Below are positions 41,471 to 51,682 of a DNA stretch of 64,000 nucleotides, one piece after another. A program made the translations under genes and the position numbers. The notes beneath the pieces were generated by a model. The model was not told the DNA's origin, made no database searches, and saw only the letters and a list, made by a program, of their open reading frames with translations. The DNA lies in assembly GCA_030323885.1 (NCBI GenBank), contig CM059203.1:2542001-2606000 (forward strand). Direction: 5' to 3'. This stretch comes from Branchipolynoe longqiensis. Lineage: Eukaryota; Annelida; Polychaeta; Phyllodocida; Polynoidae. Each line of letters starts with the position of its first letter. The first letter of the stretch is position 1.

Positions 41471-42308
41471 AGAGAGCGTGTATACAGATGAGAGAGACAA
41501 CTCCCGCGAAAATCGGTAACACAGGCTACAGTGGCGTTCCTGGCGGTTAGTGTTGAACAAGCTTTGAGTTTGCCATACGTGTAGTGCAAAACATTTGTTT
41601 TTATTCAAAATTAATAGAAATGCAGAAGCCTAACCTTATCGATTTAATATAATCCTTTTGGTAAACATGTTTTCTATATGTGTACTAAGCGGCTTGTTTC
41701 TATTTGGTGTAGTTTTAGAGATATTTCACTTTTTCTGTAGGAAGTTTGCACACGACCATTGACAATGCCTTGAGTTTGCCGTACGCGTAGTGAAAAACGT
41801 CAGTTTTATTCCAAATTAATAGAAATCCAGAACCCTAACCATATCAATTTAATATAAATTCAATATAATCTTGTTGGTAAACATGTTTCCTATGTGTATT
41901 CCAATCAGTTTGTTTCTAGGTGTTGTAGTTTTAGAGATATTTAACGTTTTCTGTAGGAAGATTGCTCACCGCCATTGACAATGCCTTGAGTTTGCCGTAC
42001 GCGTAGTGAAAAACGTCAGTTTTATTCCAAATTAATAGAAATCCAGAACCCTAACCATATCTCTTTAATATAATCTTGTTGGTAAACATGTTTCCTATGT
42101 GTATTCCAATCAGTTTGTTTCTAGGTGTTGTAGTTTTAGAGATATTTAACGTTTTCTGTAGGAAGATTGCACACGACCATTGACAATGCCTTGAGTTTGA
42201 CAGCTGTGTCATATACTGTTCAACAACCACCACTTGGAGCGCCACAGTCGGCATCTGTTACATGGTGTAGTATGGGAGTTGTCCCTCTCATCTGTACACA
42301 CGCTCTCT
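41471..42308. mobile_element. M3 element copy 3, 35-bp TIRs and three core units
   Basis: The ends AGAGAGCGTGTATACAGATG and the complement of CATCTGTACACACGCTCTCT match at 33 of 35 positions, and weaker inverted similarity continues about 50 bp inward. Inside are three tandem ~205-215-bp units (ATTGACAATGCCTTGAGTTT at about 41758, 41974 and 42178). Non-coding. Confidence 0.82.
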
Positions 42309-42322
42309 GATTAGCGTGGCAA

Positions 42323-42922
42323 TTAAAGCTGCATAGTCCGATGAAAACATCAAATTTTCAAAACCAAAACACTTACCTAGACTTAATTCTACATATTCAA
42401 CTTAGATACTTGTGCAGTTATTAAGCATTATTTTGACGCATAGAAGGTCGTGAAAGGTCAATTTAATAGAACCCGTTAATACTGAAGTCAATGGTGCCAG
42501 AGTTTTGGTGTGCTTGCCAAAATTAATTTGGCATGTTTTGATGTCAAATATCGCCAAAGTTAGCCATTTAAGATCAAACTCACTTCAAACTAAATTAAAG
42601 TAGTCGAAAATGATTAGCATAACCAGATGGATGGCAGAATGAGTTAGAGCGTCCGTCTCCCTTGTTTGGTAGATCGTGGGATGGTGGGTTCGAACCCTGA
42701 ACCCAATGACTTAAAAATTAATACTTGTCGCTTCCTAGCCAGGCACTCGGCATTATTAGGATAGGGCAAGGAGCAGTGGAATGAGGAAGACCAATCGTCC
42801 ACGATTGAAATTTCCCCTGCGTAAACAACTAATGGACCAAAAAAATAATAAATAAATAAATAATAATGTATTCATCTCAGAAAATGGCAGGACTTCCAAA
42901 GCATCGGACTATACAACTTTAA
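42323..42922 (+). mobile_element. M1 MITE containing an S1X SINE
   Basis: TTAA at both edges, ends AAAGCTGCATAGTCCGATG and the complement of CATCGGACTATACAACTTT. About 355 bp without the nested SINE. Confidence 0.85.
42622..42866 (+). mobile_element. S1X SINE nested in M1
   Basis: B-type head ACCAGATGGATGGCAGAATG, B box GGTTCGAACCC, body to GGATAGGGCAAGG, X module AGCAGTGGAATGAGGAAGAC...ACAACTAATGGACC, tail (AAAT)n. Confidence 0.85.
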
Positions 42923-43073
42923 AGATATTTAATAAATGCTAATTATCACACTCTTGTTGTGTTAATGTCACTCAGGCCTCTGTAAAGCACATTCACTTCG
43001 CTTTACCTCGGCCAATGTTCAACCCCAAATACGTCAGGCTTTAAATCTCATATCGGGCACTAACCACGTAACC

Positions 43074-43736
43074 TTAAAGTGACACAGTCTGATGGTTTAA
43101 AAAAAGTTTGTCATTTTATAGATAAACATATTAGGTTGATTGTTATAATATAATCGACCTTACATTAGTTTGAAGGAACTTATTTTTTAAATGGCACTAA
43201 CTTTGGACACATTTTTAGTAAAAACATGCAAAGCTAATTTTGGCATGCACATAAAAATGCTGACATCATAGGCTTCGGAAGCAACTAGTTTCATTAAATT
43301 GGTCGCAATGTTTGTGTTACATTTGATTTGGCGGGAACGACATGCCTCCTCATTTTGCTGGCTGTGCTTTAGACTCTTCTTTGGGTGGATGGACGAGTCC
43401 ACCATCCATCCACCCGATTGGCCAGCGATCTTTCACACCTTTTCCATGACTGTCGCTGGCCCGTCACTTTCTCCTCACTTATCAGTGAGCTGGCAATGCA
43501 CCCAGTTCCATCACTCCTATGCCATGTCTTTTCCGCCATCCCGCCCACCCCAAAACAACTTGTATATCTGTCTTTAGGGCTGGGTCCGAGCCCCTCTGTC
43601 CACCGGAAATAAACCTTTGTTACCTGCACTACTTTGGTGTGTCATTCAGTTCCGAATCCAATTAGCAATCCATTCTATGGAGCAATAAATGCTTAATAGT
43701 TCCAACAGTATCTAAGTTGGATTTGCAGAATCAAAT
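43074..43736 (-). mobile_element. M1 MITE, decayed, with a ~350-bp insertion
   Basis: Left part 43074-43305 starts TTAAAGTGACACAGTCTGAT. The M1 sequence resumes at about 43665 (CATTCTATGGAGCAATAAAT, GTATCTAAGTTGGATTTG) and runs into M2 at 43737. The part between does not belong to M1. Confidence 0.65.
43310..43660 (+). mobile_element. possible solo LTR inside M1
   Basis: A sharply bounded GC-richer block with an AATAAA at about 43604 followed shortly by CTTTGTTACCTGCAC, as in an LTR R/U5 region. Clear TG...CA ends and a target duplication could not be fixed by eye. It might be another element type. Confidence 0.3.
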
Positions 43737-44198
43737 CTAAAGTGGCTGTCAAACCTCGCCGGATGAGCAACGGACAGAATTGTCTAGTCCGGGCGTCATA
43801 AGTATGAAAATGTATTAAAATGTGTCAAAATGCTGCGATATCGGGTCAAAGCCTGCTGGATGAATGGACATGAAACGGACATGAAACGGACATGAAACAG
43901 ACATGAAACGGACATGAAACGGACATGAAACGGACATGAAACGGACATGAAACGGACATGAAACGGACATGAAACGGAAATGAAACGGAAATGAAACGGA
44001 AATGAAACGGACATGAACGGATAGCCAATGGACGGTAAGCAGACTAAACGGACTCAAACCAGACAAGAACCGTAGACGTCAGTCCGGCAGCATCCATTCC
44101 TAGTTTTGTGCATGTTCAAAACTTGTACGGACCCAAAATGGACTTTGTTCGGTTTCTGTCCGTTTCCCCCAATCCAGTGAGGTGTGACAGGGCCTTAA
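43737..44198. mobile_element. M2 MITE copy 2 with expanded 11-bp minisatellite
   Basis: Ends GTGGCTGTCAAACCTCGCCG and the complement of CCAGTGAGGTGTGACAGGGCC. TTAA at the right, CTAA at the left. Between 43866 and 44017 are 13 whole plus one partial ACATGAAACGG units, three of them AAATGAAACGG. Frames on the minus strand repeat RFMSVSCPFHV and are not genes. Confidence 0.8.
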
Positions 44199-44227
44199 CA
44201 AAGTGTTTAGGTTTAAATTATGTGATT

Positions 44228-44554
44228 ATTTGTTTGTCGTTTTACATCCTAGCAACATCTAAGGTCAAATCAGGACAGGTACCGACTTCTGACAGTGCAC
44301 ATTCATGGTAACTTTATAGTGCTGCCCCACTGGAAGACCAGGCCACTGGCATCCTGACCCAATATTTCTCACTGTCACATTATCCCTATTCTGTGCTAAC
44401 CAGTCTTTGCCCTATCCTATTAATGCCGAGCACCAGGCTAGGTAGCGACAAGTATCAATTTTATAAGTAATTGGTTTGACTCGGCTGGAATTCAAACTCC
44501 CAATCTTCCACGCGGGAAACATGGCCTCTACCGATTCGGCCACCACGTCCGGTT
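44228..44554 (-). mobile_element. S1A SINE, full length
   Basis: Minus strand head CCGGACGTGGTGGCCGAATC, tail TGCTAGGATGTAAAACGACA. Head to head with the next copy. Confidence 0.85.
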
Positions 44555-44618
44555 AAATTATATGACGCATTCATCAGACTATAGCGCTTTAAAGAGGCCC
44601 ACGTACCTAAATTTTTAC

Positions 44619-44942
44619 AGGCTGCGGTGGCCGAATCGGTGCCTCACATGCGGGAGATCGGGAGTTTGCTTCCCGGTCGAGTCAAACCAATCACTTATAA
44701 AATTGATACTTGTCACTTCCTACCCTGGTGCTCAGCATAAATAGGATAGGTCAAGGACTGGTTAGCTCAGTGTCAGGATAATGTAACTGAGTCGGATATT
44801 GGGTCATGGTGCCAGCAGCCTGATTTCCCAGTAGTGCAGCACTATAAAGTCACCATGAGTGTGCACTGTCACAAGTCGGTACCTGTCCTGATATGACCTT
44901 AGATGTTGCCAGGACGTAAAACTCCAATAATTAGCCAACCTA
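44619..44942 (+). mobile_element. S1A SINE
   Basis: Head GGCTGCGGTGGCCGAATCGG with the AGAGCGCAGG segment deleted. Tail GTTGCCAGGACGTAAAACTC. Confidence 0.85.
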
Positions 44943-45062
44943 TCTAAATGTAAAAGGTATCAAATCATGATCTAAGCAATTTGTTTAGCATGTAGCCTGC
45001 AACAAGAACAAAACCTATCTACTTTATTTTATTTAGTTTTTAATATGAAGCGTAACTGGGTC

Positions 45063-45649
45063 ATTCTCTAAAACTGGGCACCGAAGTGTGATCTGGAAAC
45101 CAAATGTGAAAACCTTCCAAATAATAGCAAAGATCCTTCCAAATAATAGCCTAATCAAATGTCCTATGAAGGTAGGCATGTTGTGCATATGTCAGAGTTG
45201 AAAAAAATGAATTTCACTTTTTGAATTAGCTCTTATACAGATTGAGCAATACATTAATATCACTTGTGTAACATGAAAATCAAAGACACACCCAGAATCT
45301 CATTTTAACATATACAATGTAGTCAAACAAGATTTTCTTGATTACTGTTATGACTTACAAGGTTATGACTTACAAGAAAAAAATTGAAAAATAAGTTGAA
45401 AAAAGTTTGGCTACATGCATAGTGTCAATGTGTAAATTTTCACATTTTCACTCTAGCACAAAATCATACAATTATAATTTTGATATCTTTTGTGGGATAA
45501 ATTCAATACATGTAGAACTGCTAACATACCTAATACTATTAATAGACAGAGGCTGCAATACTTATTTGACTTGCTATAAATAAAACAAAGACTTAATTAT
45601 CACCATCGTAACGTGGAGACCGAATATGTGGTGCCCAGTTTTGGAGAAT
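45063..45649. mobile_element. unclassified inverted-repeat element (~587 bp)
   Basis: ATTCTCTAAAACTGGGCACC at the left is matched by the complement of GGTGCCCAGTTTTGGAGAAT at the right (19 of 20). The interior is AT-rich, single copy in this window and non-coding. Confidence 0.55.
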
Positions 45650-45833
45650 AAGCCAACTATAAAACATCTATTTTCACTTTTAGCATGTAGTCTGAGACGA
45701 ACATGTGGTTTATTGTGTTTGCCACAAACGGATGGCACGCCATGCGTGAACAACGAGATTTACACAGAAAAACACAGATGGAAATCAAAGGTTCATTTGT
45801 TTATTGGGGTCTCACGCACTAGCAACACACCTA

Positions 45834-46110
45834 ATGCCCGGTACACACCTAGCGTATACGATCGTTTTCCCGCACCCACCTAGCGTATACGATCTAAAAC
45901 TGCCCAAAGATCGTGAGGTGTGCACTCCCCTAGCACACCTACCGATTGCGATTCACGACTAAAAACTAATTTTTAGGGCTAAAACGGTAGGTGTGCACTA
46001 GCACTACGATTGCGATTCCCGATTCGAAAAATGAATCGGCCCGATTTCAGTTTTAAGCAGATCGGGAGTTTTAGTGCGCGAATCCTATATGGTATGTGTG
46101 TACCTGGCAT
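45834..46110. mobile_element. short MITE with ATGCCCGGTACACAC ends
   Basis: Left ATGCCCGGTACACAC, right complement ATGCCAGGTACACAC. Internal CTAGCGTATACGATC is repeated twice (about 45850 and 45880) and GATTGCGATTC occurs twice. Subterminal repeats suggest transposase-binding sites. Confidence 0.65.
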
Positions 46111-46192
46111 AAGGCTACATCAGAACTGGAACCGACTTTTGCGCGTTCGCACTCACAGTGTTTTGGTCGTGTATGTATGCTTTATTTCATTG

Positions 46193-46520
46193 TTCTTTGA
46201 GGTTCTATATCCTAGCCACATCTCAGGTCACATCAGGATGTGCACTGATTTGTGACAGTGCATGCACAGTCATTGTGACTGGATAGTGCTCTACCAGGAG
46301 ACCAGGCTGCTGGCACCATGACCTGATATCGCACTCTGTCACATTATCCTGACACCGACCAACCAGTCATTGCCATGTCCGATCCTATTAATGCCGAGCG
46401 CCAGCTTAGGAAGCGACTAGTATCAATTTGGTAAGTCATTGGTTTGACTCGGCTAGGATTAGAACTCCCGACGTTCCACACGGGAAGTCTGCGCTCTACC
46501 AATTCGGGCACCATGTCCGG
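46193..46520 (-). mobile_element. S1A SINE, full length
   Basis: Minus strand head CCGGACATGGTGCCCGAATT, tail GTGGCTAGGATATAGAACC. Confidence 0.85.
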
Positions 46521-46690
46521 TACTACTGCTATAACATTGCCCCCCCCCACCCTTCCTCCTCCCCCCTCCCCCCAAACTGGGAACTTTATACTGATATAGT
46601 GTATGGTTGGGGGGAGGGGGTGGGGGGAGAATATTCCAGGGGAAAGATTATTCCTTTACAAGGACGGCTGCGTGTAGATGACTATTGCAG

Positions 46691-46764
46691 GTCACGTGAC
46701 TGCTTTGAGTCGCGACACGCCGGAGCTATGTGACATGACGTCACTGGGCGGTAGGTCACGTGAT
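46691..46764. promoter_or_regulatory. E-box / CRE / E-box cluster
   Basis: GTCACGTGAC at 46691-46700, TGACGTCA at 46736-46743 and GTCACGTGAT at 46755-46764. The arrangement resembles 40657-40714. Confidence 0.35.
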
Positions 46765-47088
46765 TGGGGTGAGAGTGAGGGGGGAGGGGGAGGAGGGACG
46801 CTTGCACACACAGGCCGGAACAAGCGACTGAGAGGTGACGGAATGTGTAGAGACTCGGGTCAGTCGGGGGGGATTTTATGATCAGCGGAAGGGAATCTGG
46901 TTCAAAACGAGGCTGAGTAGTACCCCCCTGCCATATACGCACCCCCCCTCCCCATCATTGTCCCGCCACCATCTCTGGCTGGAACTCCCCGCTCTCAAAT
47001 ACACATCTCAACAACTGTTCACACCGATATATAACGCATAGGCGATTAGTTTTGTTTCCCTCCGCCAGGGACATGTAGATGGGGAGGA
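46765..47088. other. no gene or recognised repeat
   Basis: GC-rich with G runs (46780-46800, 46866) and a C run at 46942. No gene recognised. Confidence 0.5.
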
Positions 47089-47413
47089 GGGTGTTGGAGG
47101 TTTTCCGTCCTGGCAACATCTAAGGTCATATCCGGACGGGTACCGACTTGTGACAGTGCACACTGATGGTGACATTATAGCGCTGCCCCATTGGGAAATC
47201 AGGCCCCCAGCATCATGAGCCGATATCCCACTCAGTCACATTATCCTGACATTGAGCTAACCAGACCTTGCCCTATCCTATTAATGGCCAGGGCGAGGCT
47301 AGGAAATGACAAGTATAAATTTGGTAAGTCATTGCTTTGACTCGACTGCGAATTGAACTCCTGACCTTCCACATGGGAAGCCTGCACTCTACTGTTTCGG
47401 CCACCGCGTCCGG
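47089..47413 (-). mobile_element. S1A SINE, full length
   Basis: Minus strand head CCGGACGCGGTGGCCGAAAC, tail TTGCCAGGACGGAAAACCTC. Confidence 0.88.
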
Positions 47414-47453
47414 TCGGGATATGTACAGTAGGTGCTTCCGGCAAAATTGGCTA

Positions 47454-47455
47454 TA

Positions 47456-47486
<31 letters not shown>
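47454..47486. repeat. (TA)n microsatellite
   Basis: TA run with one GTA interruption. Confidence 0.9.
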
Positions 47487-47488
<2 letters not shown>

Positions 47489-47870
47489 CCTCCAGTGTGT
47501 GTGGCGCGAGGGGGGGGGGGGGCCACCCATACAGAGCTCCCGACAGCTGGGGGGGGGGGTTACTCCACCAATGCACCAATGGAGGAAGTAGCAAAGTATA
47601 TATGTTCCCTTAGCATTTATACTCGTATAATGCGTTATACATCACATAACAAAAAATCCCCGACGCGAGTGATGTACTAGGGTAGTCAGGTACCGGACGC
47701 AGCCGGGGGAGGCGCCACCAGTCGCGAGATGGAGGAGGCAGTACAGAATGTAGTGTAATATTAACAATAATTAGCACATAATAATAATCAAGAGGGGTTA
47801 ATTCCCTTCCGCGCCTTTATACTCGCAGAATGCGTTATACATCACATAATAGGTATAGTGAATTATGGGA
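47487..47870. other. no gene or recognised repeat
   Basis: Two G runs (47509-47522, 47550-47560) and a direct repeat, ATACTCGTATAATGCGTTAT and ATACTCGCAGAATGCGTTAT, at about 47617 and 47819. Confidence 0.5.
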
Positions 47871-48687
47871 GTGTAGTGGTCTGCACTGACCTCTCAGGCA
47901 AGTAGCCACATAGACAGGTAGGCGTGGGGAGTGTATTGATATCAGGGAGCCTAGGTGGTGTAATGGTTAGCACACTGGCCCGGAATGCAAAGAGATGTGG
48001 GTTCGAGTCCCACTCTAGGCGCAGTATTTCCCATTTTCATCACCCCCACGACACTGGTTGCCGTGATCAGGATCCTGTACAAGCTTTGCGCTGTATGGTT
48101 CCTGAACCTACCCTGTATTAGTGCATTGCCTGTATGTATGTAATTGTAAGCATTACAAGACTTACAATTCCAGGGGGACGAGTGTAGTGGTCTGCACTGA
48201 CCTCTCAGGCAAGTAACCACATAGACAGGTAGGCGTGGGAGTGTATTGATATCAGGGAGCCTAGGTGGTGTAATGGTTAGCACACTGGCCCGGAATGCAA
48301 AGAGATGTGGGTTCGAGTCCCACTCTAGGCGCAGTATTTCCCATTTTCATCACCCCCACGACACTGGTTGCCGTGATCAGGATCCTGTACAAGCTTTGCG
48401 CTGTATGGTTGTTGAACCTACCCTGTGTATGTATGTATGTGTTAGTGCATTGCCTGTATGTATGTAATTGTAAGCATTACAATACTTACAATTCCAGGGG
48501 GACGAGTGTAGTGGTCTGCACTGACCTCTCAGGCAAGTAACCACATAGACAGGTAGGCGTGGGGAGTGTGTTGATATCAGGGAGCCTAGGTGGTGTAATG
48601 GTTAGCACACTGGCCCGGAATGCAAAGAGATGTGGGGTCGAGTCCCGCTCTAGGCACAGTATTTCCCATTTTCATCACCCCCACGAC
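47871..48687 (+). mobile_element. S2 SINE tandem trimer
   Basis: Units start GTGTAGTGGTCTGCACTGAC at 47871, 48182 and 48506. The third stops at CACCCCCACGACA, the same point as in the dimer at 4326-4827. Heads could fold as a near-complete tRNA: acceptor GCCTAGG with TCTAGGC, T arm GTGGG/CCCAC, but the anticodon stem is poor. Each head has A and B boxes, so up to three pol III start sites. Confidence 0.9.
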
Positions 48688-48753
48688 AGGAGTATAAACA
48701 AAAGACATATCATCTCTCAGTTATTGCCGTCCTGGTCACCTCTTTACCACATG

Positions 48754-48794
48754 TATCTATATATCTATCTATCTACCTATCTATCTATCTATCA
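48754..48794. repeat. (ATCT)n microsatellite
   Basis: CTATCTATCTACCTATCTAT run. TA/CA-type ATACATATA runs continue to about 48880. Confidence 0.9.
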
Positions 48795-48880
48795 ATGGGG
48801 CATATACATTATATACATATTTAACACATACATATGATTCATAAATATAACATATATATATACATTACATACATATATAA

Positions 48881-49279
48881 CACACGTAGTCACACATGTG
48901 TGCAGTTGATCCCCAAGCAGGTAGGGGTAAGGGGTGGAGACCGGGTTGTTTGTTCACTTTTTCACCACCAGGGGGCACCACACGTCAATCAGGCTTCGGC
49001 CAGGCCTCTCCAGACTCAGGTCTCGCCTTACAAAATGTACAGAACATCTCAGGTAGTGTCGAGTGTTTAACTAACTGAAAGTAAAGCCAATACTGGTTTG
49101 GAATATTCAGTGCCCGAACCCCAACACCCACCTACAGACCAGCTCTTGGTAACCCACTAAGCTGACCACGCAAAAAAAGACCTCCCCCCCCAAAAAAGCA
49201 CCAAAAAAGCGCGAATTGGATTGGTCTATTGTGGGTGTACGTCTGAGCAAATCCTATGATCATCACTAAGGGTGCTGGT
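48881..49279. other. no gene or recognised repeat
   Basis: Mixed sequence including a short AAAAAAGACCTCCCCCCCCA stretch at about 49173. Confidence 0.5.
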
Positions 49280-49348
49280 ACATTGCAGCTTTATAGTGCT
49301 GCTCCAGTTAGATATTGGAATACCGTGCTACCGGAACCATGACCCAAA
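49280..49348 (-). mobile_element. S1 SINE fragment
   Basis: CAGCTTTATAGTGCTGCTCC...CCGGAACCATGACCC matches the S1 body; both ends are lost. Confidence 0.6.
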
Positions 49349-49349
49349 A

Positions 49350-49603
49350 TTAAAGCTGCATAGTCCGATGAAGCATCAAATTTTCAAAACAAAAATAATT
49401 ATATAGATTTGACTCTACATATCTAACTTAGATATTGATGCACATATTAAGCATTTATTGCCGCATAGAAGGGAACACTGAGAGAATTTGATAAAACCTG
49501 TGACTGTTGAAGCCTATGGTGTCAGAGTTTTGGCATGCTTGCCAAAACTAAGTTTGCATGTTTGAATTTCAAATATCTCAAAACTTATCCATTTAAAATC
49601 AAA
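49350..49603 (+). mobile_element. M1 MITE, 5' part, cut by S3
   Basis: TTAA then AAGCTGCATAGTCCGATG and the AGTTTTGGCATGCTTGCC block, up to ATTTAAAATCAAA. The right end was not found. Confidence 0.8.
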
Positions 49604-49897
49604 GTTCTCTGTGGCGGAGTGGTTAGAGTTTCTGACTTTCTTCTAGGTCGGACTCCTAATCTGAAGGTTAGTGGTTCGATTCCCTGTGCCCCCACCTCTG
49701 CTAATTTGGATTTCCACCGCTGTGTAAAACTTACAGCGCCATCAAAGGCCACTTGGTCTCATACCATGTCTATGTGGTGTGGGAGGTTAAAAATCCATTG
49801 GGTTGGTAAAAGTGTAGGCTCGGGCTTTCTATCGCCCAACTGTCTAATGGTGAAAACAAGACTATTCAGACTTATCCATGATAGGCAGTATAAATCG
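49604..49897 (+). mobile_element. S3 SINE, full length
   Basis: GTTCTCTGTGGCGGAGTGGT to CAGTATAAATCGCAAAC, with B box GGTTCGATTCCC. A second case of S3 within M1. Confidence 0.85.
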
Positions 49898-50257
49898 CAA
49901 ACAAAGTAAAACTAACATTTCCACACTGTTTTTTTCTGGGTACATTACTAAGGCAGTTCAGTTTGGCCTAGTTTTATTCCGGAATTTAATAGCTTTACTT
50001 TAATTTACATATTGCATTCGAAGCAGTCAGTGTTTAATGCTTTTTTCTACAATTCCTTGCTTGATTTCCTTCTTGTTTTCCCTGTTCCTGCGTCTGTTCG
50101 CTGTTTTGGTGATTTGATTGGCTAGCATGTGTACTTCGCACATAATGATTTATTAATCAATCATTTTCTTAATTTGTATATATAAAACATTTAATATGCA
50201 TTTTAGAATGTCTGTGGAATGGGTCAACATTTATTACACTAGACATCTCTATTCGGT
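49898..50257. other. no gene or recognised repeat
   Basis: AT-rich and unclassified. Confidence 0.5.
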
Positions 50258-50290
50258 CCCACGGTCGGTCGATTTAGAGAGGTCTTACTG
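50258..50290 (-). mobile_element. P2 MITE end fragment
   Basis: GGTCGGTCGATTTAGAGAGG then TCTTACTG is one P2 terminus, followed directly by TA and a tetranucleotide run. Confidence 0.7.
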
Positions 50291-50350
50291 TATGTATGTA
50301 TGTATGTATGTATGTATGTATGAAAGTATGTATGTATGTATGTATGTATA
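50291..50350. repeat. (GTAT)n microsatellite
   Basis: About fourteen TATG units with one AAAG interruption, abutting the P2 terminus. Confidence 0.95.
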
Positions 50351-50360
50351 TTTATATATT

Positions 50361-50636
50361 TGTCTTGTTTTGTTATTGTTTTACATCCTAGCAATATTTA
50401 TAATCATATCAGGACGGGTACCGATTGTGACACTGCACGCTCATGGCGACTTTATAGTGCTGCCCCGCTGGGAAATCAGGCAGCCAGCACCTTGACCTGA
50501 TATCCCACTCAGTCACATTATCCTGACACTGAGCGAACCAGTCCTTACACTATCCTAGTAATGCCGAGCACCAGGCTAGGAAGCGACAAGTATAACTTTT
50601 TAAGTCATTGGTTTGACTCGACCAGGATTCAAACCC
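50361..50636 (-). mobile_element. S1 SINE, head truncated
   Basis: Tail TTGCTAGGATGTAAAACAAT and full body to the B box (GGGTTTGAATCCTGG). Head to head with the next copy, separated by a TA run. Confidence 0.82.
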
Positions 50637-50645
50637 ATATATATA

Positions 50646-50973
50646 TACCTGGCATGGTGGTCTAATCGATAGCGCACAGGCCTTGCGTGCGGAAGGTCGG
50701 GAGTTCGATTCCTGGTGGAGTCAAACCAATGACTTATCAAATTGATACTTGTCACTTCCTAGCTTGGAACTCGGCATTGATAGGTTAGGACAAGGACTGG
50801 TCAGCTCAGTGTCAGGATAATGTGATTGGGTGGGATATTGGGTCATGGTGCCAGCAGCCTGATTTCCCAGTGGGGTAGCACTATAAAGTCGGCATAATTG
50901 TGTGCTGTCACAAGTCGGTGTCCGTCCTGATATGAACCTAGATGTTGCTAGGACGTAAAACAACCAACAACTA
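50646..50973 (+). mobile_element. S1A SINE, full length
   Basis: Head ACCTGGCATGGTGGTCTAAT, B box GAGTTCGATTCC, tail GGACGTAAAACAACCAACAA. Confidence 0.87.
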
Positions 50974-51006
50974 TATATATATATACATACGTACATATAT
51001 ATACAC

Positions 51007-51061
<55 letters not shown>

Positions 51062-51092
51062 CATACATATATATATACACAAACACACATAC

Positions 51093-51124
<32 letters not shown>

Positions 51125-51140
51125 ATACATATATATATTT
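50974..51140. repeat. (TA)n / (CATA)n microsatellite
   Basis: TA runs mixed with ACATACGTAC and CACACATAC. It directly follows the S1 tail. Confidence 0.95.
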
Positions 51141-51369
51141 ACTGAACAATGCAGGCATTTATGACAGAATTAACACACACACGTGGAGAAAACAAACCCA
51201 CCGGAGATCTACTCTACAATCCTGTTGAGCCTGGACTCATTAAACAAACAGTTTAGGAAACGGTTTTGTCAAAAGTCGTCTGCGCGTAGTTCACGTCTTG
51301 TCGCTAAGTAGCTTCCGACATATTCGTCTGAACACGTGACTTCTGTACGACCCTGGTCATGTGATGCTC
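51141..51369. other. no gene or recognised repeat
   Basis: Short unique-looking stretch before the 61-bp array. Confidence 0.5.
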
Positions 51370-51425
51370 AGCGTCAGCTCTGTTTGCGTACAATGCCTGC
51401 TGCTGACCGGTCAAACACAACCCGG
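51370..51425 (+). repeat. 61-bp minisatellite, left unit
   Basis: GTACAATGCCTGCTGCTGAC followed by CGGTCAAACACAACCCGG matches units right of the transposon, so the array was split by the insertion. Confidence 0.88.
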
Positions 51426-51636
51426 TGTAGGACGTTCAAAACACTACCCCGTTCAGAACACTAAGGTAGTGTTTTGAACCTAGGTTCAAAACACTACCGT
51501 AGTGTTTTGAGCTTAGGTTCAAAACACTACTGTTAAGTTCAAAACACTACCCCTACGTACGTTGAAAACACTACCCAAGTTCAAAACACTTATGACACAG
51601 AAGTAGCATGATGTCGTGGTAAAGGTTTGGCGTGGT

Positions 51637-51682
51637 GTCATCATATGACCTTAGATGTAGCTAGGGTGTAAAACAACAAAGC
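51637..51682 (+). mobile_element. S1 tail fragment within G1
   Basis: CATATGACCTTAGATGTAGC and GGGTGTAAAACAACAAAG. Confidence 0.7.

Noticed and set aside
43310..43660. Viral origin of the block carrying AATAAA
   Set aside because: No gag, protease, RT or envelope similarity is visible. At most it is a solo LTR of a retrotransposon.
43796..44066. Repetitive MSVSCPFHVRF frame
   Set aside because: It is the 11-bp minisatellite of M2 read in three frames.
47871..48687. Functional tRNA genes
   Set aside because: Although acceptor and T-arm pairings survive, the anticodon stem pairs poorly and each head is fused to a conserved SINE body.
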